Source: Heliocybe sulcata
Taxonomy: Eukaryota; Basidiomycota; Agaricomycetes; Gloeophyllales; Gloeophyllaceae
Direction: 5' to 3'
Assembly: GCA_004369045.1 (NCBI GenBank)
Contig: ML213518.1
Span: forward strand, 26,690 to 90,689
DNA length: 64,000 nucleotides
Below the pieces are notes generated by a model, which saw only the letters and a program-made list of their open reading frames with translations, did no database searches and had not been told where the DNA came from. The number at the start of each line of letters is the position of its first letter. Within the stretch, counting starts at the first letter, position 1. Positions 1-10,360 of this stretch are shown one piece after another. The position numbers were made by a program, and so were the translations under genes.

Positions 1-1366
1 TCCCTGTGTTTCTTTGGCTCCATTGTGTTTGTCCTCTCCCAGTTTCTGTATTTTGAGTTATCAAGTCTGCTTTTCGGCTCTTGGAATACTACATTCTGAG
101 GAATTGTCATTGCCTTCGAGATCATGCCTTCCACTAGCCATACAACATTCTATTCCTGAATATGTGACATACGGCAAGACTCCACAGTGTGCCATCAACA
201 GGAGACAACTCAAATAACCGGGGATGGATTTTCGGGGCGCGATGTTGGCGGAGTCCCGAAATAGAAATGTTCCTTCCCCTTATGACGACTGCGGTAAATT
301 CCTCACCTGTGGCGTGAAGGACACGTACTTGAGGAGGTAATATTCATAGAGCCACTTTGTAATGTTCGAACCAGACGATGGGATACTCTATCGCAGAGTT
401 AGAGTCAATACCAATAGGAGTTTACGATGCCATTAATCATCTTTCCTCCACTGCAAGTGTGTAATCCACACTTAGGCAAGCTCCACTGGCTCCGATATTG
501 GTTGATTCCCTCCCACCTCTAGCATGCTACCAGTATACATAAGCCTCTTGCCTGCGACGGGACATTTTATAGCCAGAGCGGGGCCGACGACACCGAAGAG
601 CTGGTGAGCATCTGAACACAGTAAGTGACACATAGCCCAGTGCGAGACTAGATGCACATAATCGAAACCAAGCCGTGCTGTCATTAATGATGGTGCTCGC
701 GGTTGCCTCTTGGAATGCGAGCGTTCTAGCGGCGTTTCTTCCGCTAGGCGCAAGGGCATCAGCCAATCAACGCACGCGGCTGATCCCTCCAATCTCCGCG
801 ATTAAACTACAGTACTAGTACGAAACGAGACATATCATCGTGGCATTGGAAAGTGGGTTGCTTTTGCTCCTGTGCGCAATAGTCTCTGCGTTGTGTATCT
901 CCGTTCCACCTACATGTCTGTTAGTGCACGGTACCGCGTCGAGCTGCCTGTCGTCGCTAGGTCTTCATGCTACCCATCGAGCTGCTTTCAAATTACTTGG
1001 CCTAGGCGACATTTGCGAAACCAATTGCGAGCCGCGGTACTTCTGCGAGAACTGGGTGCTATGCCGTACATAGTATCCTCTGGGTAGGGGAATAGCGTCG
1101 TCGACAGCTTCCAGTGAATTTCATTACTGCGCGTGCGTGATACTCTGGAGCGATACGTCTTTCAATTGCATCCAATACTAACGTCAACTATAGTGGTGCA
1201 CTGCTTTCGTTCGTAGTCTCTCCATTCTCTCAGTCCCGTTGTCAGCCACCCTTGCTGGTCAGAATTCAAACTGGAGAGGAACTCGGCCTAATGACCTACC
1301 TGGATACTATCACTCGCGTTTCTCTTGTATTCCGAAGAAGCTACTCCGCGAAAGACGCTCTGCAAG
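1..1366. other. No gene recognised; left edge and upstream region of the first coiled-coil gene
   Basis: Several open frames of 60-110 codons exist on both strands (for example minus 472-792), but none shows a recognisable domain, and the larger ones begin at non-ATG codons or overlap each other. No TATA-like element as clear as those of the other family A genes was found just upstream of 1367. It may hold the promoter and 5' UTR of the 1367 gene. Confidence 0.4.
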
Positions 1367-2378
1367 ATGGATCGCTTGTCGCTGGTTAACAAGGTCGCTG
1401 GCACTTTCCAATGCCTGGTCGAAATCTCCAAGGGCCGTAGGATCCTGAAATATCCTGAAGACTCACTCAGCGTTGAACATCCCGAGCGCTCTATAGCTTG
1501 TCCTCTACCATGCTCGGCTGCCCAGGCGGTCACTGCAGTTGTTGACCTTTCGGACGACAACCTCGCTGGACCAACGGCCAATACACCGTCTGCTTCTGTC
1601 CCTTCTCCCTCTCTCCTCGATAATCCCTCTCCGCGTAATCCTGAAACCTTAGCCTCTGTCGCGTCTTCAAATGCTACCAGGCTTACAGTAACTATCGTGT
1701 CAGGATGGTCCTTTCCCCGTCCATCCATTCACTTCATACGCCGATGCGGTCATCCCGGGAAACACAAAAAGCTCCCCGGATTATCAACCAGTGGGCACTC
1801 GCACTTGCTCCAAAGAGCTGCGGAACTGGAACAAGCGCTTGAGCAAGCGAGGGAGAAGGAGCGAAGGCTGAAGAACAAGGTAAAGCTCGGGGAGCGCGAG
1901 CTCAAGAGCGGGCAGGAGAGCTATGAGACGGAGCTGGGTAGGCTTCGGGAGATAAATGAGCATCATCAAATGGAAGCACAGCGTCTGGGGGACTTGCAGA
2001 ACGAGTGGGTGATCAGGTTGGGCAAGGCGAGCTCGCTAGTCAAGGCGCTGGAAAGTGAGCTGAGCAGGAAGGATGAGGAGAGCGATGCTATGGTGCAGGA
2101 AATCGAGTCGCTGAGAGCACAATCTCAGGAGCTTCGCAACGCACTTTTGCAGAGGTCTAGAGAGCCGATTTGTTCAGCTACGGATTTACCAAGTTCTCCG
2201 GAGGTATGTTTCCTGCTTGTCGGAAGCGCGCGTTGAATGACCATAGGTTCCCATACAGAAAACTGGAGAGGAGGACTTGGACGCCACGCCTCGTGCAAGC
2301 ATGTACAACAAAGCAAGGTCTGTTCCAAAAGAAGGCAAAATTATGTCGGACAGTCGAGCGGTACGCAAGGAAGTCTAG
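1367..2378 (+). CDS. Family A coiled-coil protein (unrecognised), 2 exons
   Basis: No known function. Model: exon 1 1367-2203, intron 2204-2258, exon 2 2259-2378, giving about 318 aa. The ATG at 1367 (MDRLSLVNK) is the first in frame. Residues to about 140 are Ser/Pro-rich; from about 150 to 270 a highly charged coiled coil rich in E, K, R, L and Q begins near LLQRAAELEQALEQAREKE. The C-terminal exon contains SMYNKAR, which loosely resembles the AMHAKYKF end of the paralogues at 8204 and 15181. Two acceptors 12 nt apart (ends 2246 and 2258) keep the same frame, so two isoforms differing by four residues are possible. It lies about 500 bp upstream of an acidic family B gene, as the 15181 gene does. 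Family membership rests on architecture more than on sequence. Confidence 0.65.
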
Positions 2379-2783
2379 CGACGGCGGAGGGTTAAAGAAG
2401 ATTCTGCCTGGTGTCAATATTGCAGTACGCGTCCATTATTTTAGTTTATATTGCTCCTATGTTGTTTGCCTTGAGTACGAGAGACACTTCCGTTGCGTTT
2501 TCGAATTTACAGATGGGCGGAGAGCGTCTTGGGGCGTTCTCGGCGAAGTCCGCGAAGCGTGCTATGATCGCTGTCCGCGTCGTTTCCGGGCTCGTCAGAC
2601 GCGTCCACAACCGCCAGACTACCGCCAAATCTCGATGCGTATTGCGCTCATACCCGTCGGTGGGAGCGTCAACCGCGAGTTGACCGCCCAGTTTCAGAAC
2701 TATGCTGCGAGTCTCACCCTCTATCGCGCTCCCGTCTTCCGAAACTACCATCCGGGCTGTCTCGGACGGCGGTGGTGCTCATG

Positions 2784-2792
2784 GATAAAGGG
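2784..2792 (+). promoter_or_regulatory. TATA-like box of the 2894 acidic gene
   Basis: GATAAAGGG lies 110 bp upstream of the ATG, a spacing close to the TATA-to-ATG distances of the related gene at 17898 (114 bp) and the 10782 gene (88 bp). Confidence 0.4.
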
Positions 2793-2893
2793 CGCTCGTT
2801 CTACCGGTTTCCCCTCAGATTTTTACAATCTAACCCCGCGAGCATACCTGCGAGCACATCCTGCGCTTATTACCCAACCCCTTACCATTGATC

Positions 2894-3523
2894 ATGATGC
2901 ACTACGAGAGCTTTGCCGACTCGGTCGACGCCAGTCTCGACGACCCCAACGTCTCTTTGCCCAACTCCGACTCCGCTAGGCTCGACGTCCTGGGTGAAGC
3001 TAACGCCAACCCGGACAACAGCTGGGCGGGGATCACCTACGTGGAGTTCCTGATCAAGATGCGCGTTGCTCGGACCGTGCTTGACAGGAGGCTGGCATTG
3101 AGGCGGGCGTTGCAGGACGAGATGGCGTTGTACGAGGAGGAGGAGGGAGAGCGGCAGGTGGACGACGGCGACGAGAGTTTCTTCTCGTACCACGGCCACG
3201 GTGACTCGTCTTTCTCATTGAACGACGATGCTAATGGTTCTGTTTTGATGGATGTAGATTACGACGCCGAGATGGAGTCCGTGCTTATCGACGAGATCAA
3301 CGGGGCTGAGAAGAGCTCGTGGTGCCTAGACGAAGAGGCAGACGAGGTCGTGATCTCGCCAAGCATGTTCAAGTTCCCCGAGCCCGCGGTGGAAGACGAA
3401 GTACCGATGACCTCGAGCTCCAGGAAGTCGAGAAGATTCGGAGGCCACTTTGTCAAGGCGGCGGGGGAGGATGTGGAGGGTGCTTGGTACAGGATCGGCT
3501 CAGACGGGCTGATCTCTGACTAA
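2894..3523 (+). CDS. Family B acidic protein (unrecognised), single exon
   Basis: 209 aa from the ATG at 2894 (MMHYESFADS); a TTG two codons upstream is in frame but is not a credible start. The protein is rich in D, E and S. It shares with the 17898 gene the segment NPDNSWAGITYVEFL (there DPDNWLTMTYEEFA), then a charged helix and runs of acidic residues; the C-terminal third is D/E-rich and ends DGLISD. No signal peptide or membrane helix is visible and no known domain was recognised. The gene follows a family A coiled-coil gene and is followed by an intron-bearing tail with CYGGCCA-loop hairpins, the same arrangement as at 15181-20060. An acidic protein beside basic coiled-coil partners could be a chaperone-like or chromatin-associated factor, but that is a guess. 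Confidence 0.7.
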   Translation: MMHYESFADSVDASLDDPNVSLPNSDSARLDVLGEANANPDNSWAGITYVEFLIKMRVARTVLDRRLALRRALQDEMALYEEEEGERQVDDGDESFFSYHGHGDSSFSLNDDANGSVLMDVDYDAEMESVLIDEINGAEKSSWCLDEEADEVVISPSMFKFPEPAVEDEVPMTSSSRKSRRFGGHFVKAAGEDVEGAWYRIGSDGLISD

Positions 3524-3905
3524 GCGGGTCTGCGATAGACACGGGAGAGCGGCGCTGAGGCGAGGAGGTAAGTATGAACAGTAGCATGTCTATTCGACGG
3601 CGGGGAGTTCTTCGAGCGGGTCGGCCCTCGTTCGACTGATTCCTCGTCGTATAAACTCATACTGTCTCTTTCTATACAGGTACTGAGCGTTTGCGGATAG
3701 TCACTAAACATTCCAAAGCAAGATAACTGACATAATGACTATCTCTTCTTTGACCTCTTCTACAACGTCGGCTGACTCCTTCACTTTATTCTAGTGGCAC
3801 CTGCATGACTCCCTCGACCTGCGCCTCGTCAAGCATGCGTCTCAGATACTCCGAAATCATTAGTTACGGCGCGTGTATTCCTTTCTGCCCTTCCTTTGGT
3901 GATGT

Positions 3906-3928
3906 CATGACGACTGGCCACCGTCATG
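3906..3928 (+). other. Hairpin with CTGGCCA loop
   Basis: CATGACG (3906-3912) pairs with CGTCATG (3922-3928); one A/C mismatch closes a loop of CTGGCCA (3914-3920). The loop core GGCC is self-complementary, so loop-loop pairing between copies is conceivable. Confidence 0.5.
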
Positions 3929-4069
3929 GCTCCCGTTCCTGTATCATTGCCAAGTCGTGACATATTACTGACTGAATCATCTATTCTCGTCAGGTCCTTT
4001 TCATGCGGGCTCCGTCCAGACCCATGGCAGTCGGTGAGTCCTTATGTATCTCCACCTTTCCCCGGCCTT

Positions 4070-4102
4070 CTACTACAGGCGTCCGGCCAACGCCTGTAGT
4101 GG
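4070..4102 (+). other. Hairpin with CCGGCCA loop
   Basis: A 13-bp stem, perfect except for one G-T wobble near the base, has arms at 4070-4082 and 4090-4102 and encloses the 7-nt loop CCGGCCA (4083-4089). Same geometry as 7285-7317 with a different stem sequence. Confidence 0.65.
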
Positions 4103-4359
4103 TTCTTTCATCTTAATCTCGTTTCGGATCATCATCTGACTGCTTTCATGCGAGGTACACCGGTAGTCTCCCAAGGCTGACCGAATTGCCTCCCTTTTTT
4201 GGAAGGCGGAGGACGGTCGGCATATAGCGGTCTGCTCCCAGTCGCGCCCCTGTAACCGGGTTGCGACATTCTCGCCTCACGTGTAAATCTCACACGGCCT
4301 ATATCTTGTATCTCCTTCCTTGCGAATAATATACCACTTGTCGTCTCGTCAAATGAAGC

Positions 4360-6364
4360 ATGTCTGAACCTCATCCCACTGCATTTGACTTCAACACTGC
4401 CGGAGGAGACACACCAGACACAGAAAGGACTCTACCGGCAAGCAATTTACTCGCTGAAACCTTCGCCGCCCCACCGAACATTGTATCCACACAATACTAT
4501 AATGATCTCTGGCATGCTGCTGCTGTGTTCAGTACATCAAGCTCCGGTCAAGGCTTTAATATAGGACAGGCTCACAACAACTTTCCTAATCCTCCCGGTG
4601 AGGGCACGTCAGCATCGGCGAAAACGGGCGGGCACTCCAAGGACGATCATGCTAAGATCCTTGCAAAAAGTGCACCAACTCCGAAGCGATCCTACACTAG
4701 TCCGAGATCTGTCTCTGAAAAGCTGGATGAAATCAATGCAATGCTCTCGAAATTCCGCTGGACTCTGGGCGAGTTCCTCTATTATACATTCCAACCTGAG
4801 TCGGACCTGAAGGATAAGAAGGGTGAGCCTATTAAGCGATCGTTAAGCCATTCGCAGCGTGTAGCCAGCTTTCTTGGCGGCCGGAGCAATTACCTGCCGA
4901 TACAGATCCTGCAAGCCTGGTACAAGAGCCCGTACGGGTGGCCCGACGATCAAACGAGAGCCCTTATGTTCTCGACTGCAGTCTCTGCAACTGACATTGG
5001 GCCATCGCGCCCTGCAATCTCATCGTTTGCTGCACAGCTGGTAGAGAAACAACTCATTAAAGAGGCTGAGGCAGCTGTCGGAACATCGAGCGGTCTCGTC
5101 GTGAAAAGCACCAGTAAGACAGGTGACGCGCTACTGCAATGGTCCGATGTTGGAGCTGGTACCAATGCAGAAGTTGAGAGTCTATTGCGAAGCCACCAGC
5201 CCCTTACATGGCACTACCTGAGGAAGATCGCGTGGAGGGGAACAGAACGTAAAATCAGGCCGGTCAAGCATGTAAGCTGCAATCACTATGGACTTCTGCG
5301 TAAGATTGATCCGATCACAGGTTTGCGGACACGTACTTAGCATTCTGAATTATTCCCGGACTCACGAAGCGAAAAGAATGGCACTCGCCCGGGGGCTGGT
5401 CTATTTTGCATCGGGTGCCCCATACCGACTATATCGCATGAATAGCCGGGTGGCCTTCCTGCCTTCATACAGCACTGTTCTCCGAACACTTCAGACACTT
5501 GCAGATCAGGCGAAGACGACCATCGAGACCTTAGGTCGAAGTAAGGACTGCTGGATGATGCTTCGGCTGGACAATGTGCAGAGATATGCCAAGCAGTGGG
5601 AGGCGAGCATGGGACAAGATTCCCAGATGCTAAAAGGCATGGCAGCTACGGCGATTGAGGTGGTCAGATATGCACCATCAGCCTGGGATGTCGAGGACAA
5701 GGAACGGCGAGTACGAGAGAACAAGCGAGCAGCAAGCGGTCGGTCGTGGTTCATCGAGCAGATAGATCAGCAGCACATGGATGCGACCATGGCCCTGCAA
5801 TGGATACAGACTCTTGTCCGGTATATTCCCGAGCTTTCAGAGCTGCGGAACGATGTCAGAATCCTCTATCAGACACGAGTCAAGAAGAACACACCTGAAG
5901 AAACTGAAGCAACAAGGCTTCATCCTCTCGCAACGGTTAAGAAGGACGAAAACTTGAACGCTGAGCTCAAGGATGCATTGCAGGACTTTTTAGCTCAGAT
6001 GGGGCAGAGGAAGGACGACTACAATGACCGTCTAGTCATTGTCGGAGGCGATGGAATGACATACGAGAGGCTGGTGCAGCTGAAGAGGCTGCGCCAGTTC
6101 CACCCGGATCGCCTGGACAGTCTATCTATCGTTGAGCCTCTTCTTGAATTATGGCATACCGAGTGGACCGACCTCAGCCGCATATACGAGACCCACTGGG
6201 ATGCAAAACTCTCAAAGGATCCAGCATCGCTCGGCCATAGTGCAGCTGCTATTGGACAAATGACTTGTGGAAGCTTTTGCCCCAGGTCAGGAGGAGGTGA
6301 GGTTCATCAACCCCAAGCGCCACAACCCGTCGCCAGAAAGGCTCGTAGTCAAGAAGGCTTTTGA
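4360..6364 (+). CDS. DUF6589-domain protein, 3'-truncated element gene
   Basis: DUF6589 proteins are abundant and repeated in Agaricomycetes and are thought to belong to mobile elements; their biochemical role is not known to me. Model: exon 1 4360-5271, intron 5272-5320, exon 2 5321-6364 (651 aa). Recognisable stretches are LTWHYLRKIAW before the intron, then FASGAPYRLYRMNSRVAF, SYSTVLRTLQTLAD, LRLDNVQRYAKQ, IDQQHMDATMALQWIQTLVR, LVIVGGDGMTYERLVQLKRL, FHPDRLD and LLELWHTEWTDLSRIYETHW. Family similarity stops near SLGHSAAAIG (about 6250). The remaining roughly 35 codons are antisense to the helicase fragment, so the true C-terminus is lost. The frame is otherwise open with good splice sites, which suggests fairly recent truncation. 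Confidence 0.75.
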
Positions 6365-6904
6365 AACCTTTGTTTGAAAGTTGCTCTGGGGACAACATCA
6401 GCATGGAAATGCGTGAGCGGGCTGTAATCCAGAGATTCTCCCCGTGTTTCGAAGCTTCGTGCAATGTCTTGGAATTTATAGCGAGTGTCTGAAGGCCGTA
6501 GTCCTTTAACTTCGCTGCCTATTTCCTCGTCAGTATCAACCCAGAATTGCAGCATCAGCACTTGCCATTTGCTCCTCGATCCCATTGGTAGGACAAACAA
6601 TGACGATTACCGGGTCTCTCGGAAAGCAGACACCGGGATGTTCAATAACGGGATTATTGGTGATATATAGCACCATTAGAATGAACATATAGTAGTAACC
6701 TGTCTTCCCATCGCCGCAGGCTGCTATGGCAAATACATCGGACCCATCCAGTGCTTTGCATATACCTTCTAACTGGTAGTCATGCGGGTCGAAAGGCAGA
6801 AGTTCCTGAAGCACCGAGCGACAGAATTTGTGACCTTCAACAGATGAGAAAACATATCTAGATGGGGCTGGCAATAGCCTGGCAGGGTCCTGCACGTCCG
6901 GCAT
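6249..6904 (-). CDS. RecQ/DEAD-like helicase N-terminal fragment, truncated
   Basis: Read on the minus strand from an ATG at 6904 (MPDVQDPARLL). It shows a Q-motif-like PFDPHDYQLEGICKAL, a Walker A AACGDGKTGYYYM, a motif Ia-like PVIVIVCPTNGIEEQM, and after an intron LMLSPEQLSNKGFKSLL and a DEAH-type box VDEPHLLLTWGKSF. The coding sequence then ends abruptly against the end of the DUF6589 gene; helicase motifs III-VI are absent. The intron between EEQM and AAKLKDYG appears to use a GC donor (GCAAGT) with an AG acceptor and a CTGAC branch site. Such helicase fragments are common in Agaricomycete genomes, often near mobile elements. Confidence 0.65.
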
Positions 6905-6964
6905 CCAACAGCAGTGGATAATTGGTGTTTGACGCGTGCTACAGTACGCGCTGCTCACTGTCAA

Positions 6965-7800
6965 CGAAGACGCGACGATGTTGATTAGCTTATTAATATG
7001 ATCACATGATTACAAATGGCGCAACGCGGTAAAGCCGGCGCGACCGAATGCAGACTAGTACACCGGGTTATCAAGGCGGACCTTTCAACGACGTCAAACG
7101 ATGTTCAAATACAAGCTGGCGGGATGATGACGATCCTCGTTTCTCTGTCCTAGTACTGCCTGCTCTTTGCTTTATGGCGATCCGATGCTGATTGTGTGAC
7201 TTCCGACAGGATTCTGGGATACCGCATTATTCTATGCCTCAATTATCGGTCAGTACTCATGTTTCTCGGTCTCGGTTGAGGTCTCCGCTGCAGATGTCTG
7301 GCCAACATCTGCGGTGGTCTCCGCATCTGGGCCTCGCTCCAGGACAGGTTGCTGATTATCACCCTGCGAGGTATATCGATACGCGAAGAACGCCATGCGC
7401 CAAGATGAAGACAAGCATACGCCAAGATAAAAGACACGCATGCTTCTCTTTTCTTGTATGTTTTTTTCCTCTACTTCTGCATGACCTCCCTCGGATCCGC
7501 GACCCATCTTTTAATCTGTTCTTGTAATGCATTCACTTTGACCAATGCTAACTTTTGTACCTTTCCAGGCGCATCTCCATCTGCGATCAAAGCTCGAGGG
7601 TGTCGTGGATTTGGCAGAAGCTCATGTAGATCCCCAGGCTCACCGGCGCGTGGAATGGCTGCCTTGCAGGAATGACTTCGTGCCTCTCAGCTTTGTACGA
7701 TCAGATCAATTCTTGTTCTTATACACTTCTGCTTCTCTCTTGTTCTGTAGGTGTCGTATCTGCATCTCGGCGCACACATTTTCGAGGCGGACGCCTCAAC
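6965..7800 (+). other. Resumed 3' tail of the 2894 locus and spacer
   Basis: No gene. It contains one CYGGCCA-loop hairpin (7285-7317) with a donor-like GGTCAGTACTCATG before it, matching CAGTAAGCATG before the hairpin at 19643. A block near 7567-7610 (TGCGATCAA, then GAT and a TTGG core) resembles 19785-19840 in the tail of the 17898 gene. Together with 3524-4150 this looks like one tail split by the element block. Confidence 0.4.
7285..7317 (+). other. Hairpin with CTGGCCA loop
   Basis: Arms 7285-7297 and 7305-7317 pair over 13 bp, including two G-T wobbles, around the 7-nt loop CTGGCCA (7298-7304). The stem sequence differs almost completely from that at 4070-4102 although length and loop are kept, which suggests compensatory change. 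Confidence 0.65.
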
Positions 7801-8203
7801 GCGATCACGTGACGCGACGCGTCGTTGTCGCGTTCCCCTCACGTTCACTAGGGTCCGGTAACTCACTCTGCCCTGACTCTGAAGGATCATCGGGATATCT
7901 CAGTTCTCTGTGCTGCTATGTTAACCTGGAGCTGGCCCGCTACGTCGGTGATTTCTCCGTATGGGTGCAGTTCGTACCGGTGCTATTGAATTTCAGACTG
8001 ACAGTGCCAGCCGCACCTGTCACATATGAGCGATGCTTCTCGCGCCAGCCGCAGTGTATAAGAACCGTCTTGCCTCGTCTCTGTTTCTTACTCTCGTTTG
8101 TCTTCTGCTTGTATCAAGGCAGTCTCTTGCGTTTGCATCTACTCTCTTGGATTGCCTCACAAGACATCTACCGACACTCTTACCAGCACATACCATCGAC
8201 ATC
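7801..8203 (+). promoter_or_regulatory. Promoter region of the 8204 coiled-coil gene
   Basis: CACGTGACGCGACGCG near 7806 resembles GTGACGTGACACGTCGCG near 24670, at a similar distance upstream of the 25117 gene. A block near 7966-8023 (GTACCGGTGC, then CAGACTGAC and TGCCAGCCGCACC) recurs at 14875-14920 before the 15181 gene, and its TGCCAGCCGCA core recurs in the inverted repeat before 25117. TATAAGAACC begins at 8057, 147 bp before the ATG. The 5' UTR ends ACATACCATCGACATC just before the ATG, as in the 15181 gene. Confidence 0.5.
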
Positions 8204-9257
8204 ATGCCTTCGCTCAAGATCACCCTCAAGAACCTTCAGTCTAAGGTCAAGCGCTCTGACGCCGCCTCTGCCCAGAGTACCAAGCAGCCTTTTGTGTCTC
8301 GTCTCCTTCGCAAGAAGGCATCTCCTGCTGCCGCTGTTTCTGCAGCCCCGGTTACTAGAGAAACGTCGCCATTCACAGTGTCGCCCACCTCCACTGCTTG
8401 TCCTTCGCGTATCATCCCCTCTACGCCTACGCCTACGCCTCCTCCTCGTGACCCAAATGCGGAACTCCGCCGCCGCCACACGCAGGAGGAAGCCAGGGAG
8501 ATCGAGTTCTGGCTTCGGTCGGGTCCGAAAATTCGGATGCGTCCGATGAAGCCGGCGCCCTCCATGTGGAAATCGCTCGGCCTTTCTCGTCCTGCTCTCT
8601 CTGCTTGCCCTCCCAAAACCCCGAACAAGTGCACCCAGCAGCAGCGTGCTCACGTCGAGGAGCTGCTCCAGGAGAAGGGGCTGAAGGAGGAGCGGCGCGA
8701 ACGCGAGGTGCCCGAGTGGATGGAGGAGTTGATGGCAGGAGACGCGAGGAAGGTCGTCATTGGTTGGTTCAAGCAAGCCAAGAAGGCGAGTAGAGAGGCC
8801 CAGGAGCTGCGAGCTCGGATGGAGGAAAAGGATCAGCAGATTGAAGAGCTGAAGTCTTGGGTGCAGGTGCTTGAGGCTAACGGTGCGGCAAAGGACGAGC
8901 GCATTGCGGAGCTGAAGGCTCGGACGCACGAACTTGAGGCCAGTGGAGCGGCCAAGGATGAGAAGCTCGGGGACGCTGAGAACCGCGTCGAGGAACTTCA
9001 GGTTCGTGTGCAGGAGCTTGAGGCCATCAGAGCGGAGCAGGAGAAGGAAGTTGGGGAGTTGGGTGCTCGAGTGCAGGAGCTTGAGAAGGAGCGTGCAGAG
9101 CCCGCGCAGTCGGCGTACCTCCAGGGTGATGTTCTTGGAGCCGTCACCAAGGTACGGATGCCCTGTTCCTTTTTATGCGAGCGGTTTTACTGAGGCGCGT
9201 CGGTCGCAGGAGCTGAGTGACTTTCATGCGGCTATGCACGCCAAGTACAAGTTCTGA
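8204..9257 (+). CDS. Family A coiled-coil protein (unrecognised), 2 exons
   Basis: Exon 1 8204-9151, intron 9152-9209 (58 nt), exon 2 9210-9257; 331 aa. The N-terminus MPSLKITLKNLQSKVKRS is basic, followed by RLLRKK, a Ser/Thr/Pro linker to about residue 85, and RRRHTQEEAREIEFWLRSGP. PEWMEELMAGDARKVVIGWF precedes a coiled coil of about 120 residues built on roughly 21-residue units such as VQVLEANGAAKDERIAELKA. The last exon encodes ELSDFHAAMHAKYKF. The protein is nearly colinear with that of 15181 and clearly related to that of 25117. It has no signal peptide or membrane helix, and function is unknown. Retaining the intron brings a stop inside it. The gene is followed by about 1 kb of conserved non-coding, spliced-looking tail. 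Confidence 0.8.
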
Positions 9258-10320
9258 GGGCAGGGAGGGATGAGGGGCGTGGATGCGCGGGAGGTCGGGG
9301 AAGGGGAGGGCCGCGGAGGGGCGGGCGGGGTGCGAGAGCTGTGCCCAGGCAAGCGTCTAGATAGTCGTCTCCAGGTCGACGGCGACCCGGATTACCCTCA
9401 AAGTGAGTTGTCACCTTCTCCGATAGTTTGATATACGTCCTGACCGTTTTCGTCCAGCACCTAAGCCTTTGAAGAAGTCATAAATCATTATCGTCATGAA
9501 TCCACGCACTCCTGCTTCCCGGAATCGCCACATCCCCGTCCAGCGCTCGCATCATGTTCGAGGAGCCCATAGTTAGACGTCCTCGACCCGCAGCATCACT
9601 TTTCTGCAACTTATCATATCAACAAGTCGGTTAGCATTCCGCTATTCAGGCCTTTCTTTCCCACAAAGGTTCCCGAAAGTCATTTCGACGACGACAACGA
9701 CTCTGAGTCAGCTCGAGGTGAGCGGGGCTCCGATGTCCTATAACGATCTTTGTTCTGATCATCACCACTAGCAACCGCACTACCAAATAACAAGACTCAA
9801 CACCGTACTTGAGCATATTGCCTCCAGGTTTCTTGAATCCCGGACGCACGTCGAACACACTCCTGCAATACATATTACCTCGAGGACGAGAATAATCCTG
9901 TTTATGCTCAAGGTGAGCTCTAATCCGCTCTGACATGCTGTCGTATGTTCTGACTGTCTTCGTCCAGGACGCGCGCTTCGCTTCATGCACTCCGCACTCC
10001 TGCCTCTTCAATCCGCGATATCAATCATAAATATCTCAGCAATGTAGTTTTGCTTCATAGTACGGATTGGGTGATCCTCTCTAGAGTCCGTGTCTGCAGG
10101 GTTACATGTCGAGCGTACGACCGAACATATCGGATCGTATTAGTAGCATGGCTCAAAGTTGGACTCGGTCGTTCGTGTAGCCTTACGGATTTGTCTCAAC
10201 ATTGGCATCATGTTCTAGATTTGCAGCTTATATATATTGGTACCGTCCAGCGAAATCATATCATATTGACTGGAATGCATCCTATAAGCCGAGTTGACAT
10301 GAATTATTAGCGGGTACTGT
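9258..10320 (+). ncRNA. Conserved spliced 3' tail I (long 3' UTR or non-coding RNA)
   Basis: No sense frame is kept with tails II and III, yet layout and many short blocks are. After a G-rich stretch comes GCAAGCGTCTAGA, a GGTCGACGGCGACC mini-hairpin and the donor block CTCAAAGTGAGT (about 9399), then an acceptor GTCCAG and an exon with CGCACTCCTGCTTCC. A second donor, GCTCGAGGTGAGC, follows (about 9708), and a third, GCTCAAGGTGAGC (about 9904), with acceptor GTCCAG (about 9967) and again CCGCACTCCTGCCTC. A conserved end block with a hairpin lies near 10080-10290. Exon-like units are thus repeated within the tail. Whether it is joined to the coding transcript is inferred from strand, spacing and co-occurrence. 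Confidence 0.5.
10116..10139 (+). other. Conserved tail-end hairpin (tail I)
   Basis: TACGA-CCGA (10116-10124) pairs with TCGG-(A)-TCGTA (10130-10139) around the loop ACATA, with one bulged base. The same fold occurs in tail II (17224-17247, with a G-T wobble) and tail III (26908-26931). Confidence 0.5.
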
Positions 10321-10340
10321 ATCACTAGCTGCGCTGGACG

Positions 10341-10360
10341 TACGGAACCGTACGGAACCG
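10341..10360. repeat. Tandem 10-bp repeat, two copies
   Basis: TACGGAACCG occurs twice in direct succession, upstream of the 10782 gene. It may be a doubled binding site or chance. Confidence 0.5.

Larger units (their letters stand above)
3524..4150 (+). other. Spliced-looking 3' tail of the 2894 locus (first part)
   Basis: No coding frame. A good intron runs 3568-3679 (GTAAGT to TATACAG). Further donor and acceptor signals follow, including GGTGAGT at about 4033, in the same relation to a downstream hairpin as GGTGAGT near 19224 in the tail of the 17898 gene. Two hairpins with the loop CYGGCCA lie here (3906-3928 and 4070-4102). The order of elements matches the tail of the 17898 gene, so this is probably a long spliced 3' UTR or an attached non-coding RNA. 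The tail seems to resume beyond the element block at about 7000. Confidence 0.45.
4155..7060. mobile_element. Decayed composite element block (DUF6589 gene plus helicase fragment)
   Basis: The block holds a DUF6589 gene on the plus strand and a RecQ-like helicase fragment on the minus strand that meet tail to tail near 6250. It separates the hairpin at 4070 from the hairpin at 7285 by 3.2 kb, whereas the matching hairpins at 19285 and 19643 lie only about 360 bp apart, so about 2.8 kb was probably inserted in this tail. GTACACCGG occurs at about 4154 and 7059 near the expected edges, but I could not establish terminal repeats, so the boundaries are approximate. Confidence 0.45.

Noticed and set aside
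472-792. 106-codon minus-strand frame near the left edge
   Set aside because: No recognisable domain, overlaps another frame of similar length, and no splice or promoter context.
4154-7068. GTACACCGG at both sides of the DUF6589/helicase block as a target-site duplication
   Set aside because: No inverted or direct terminal repeats adjoin the copies, and a 9-bp match over 3 kb can be chance or part of the tail repeat; kept only as an approximate boundary.
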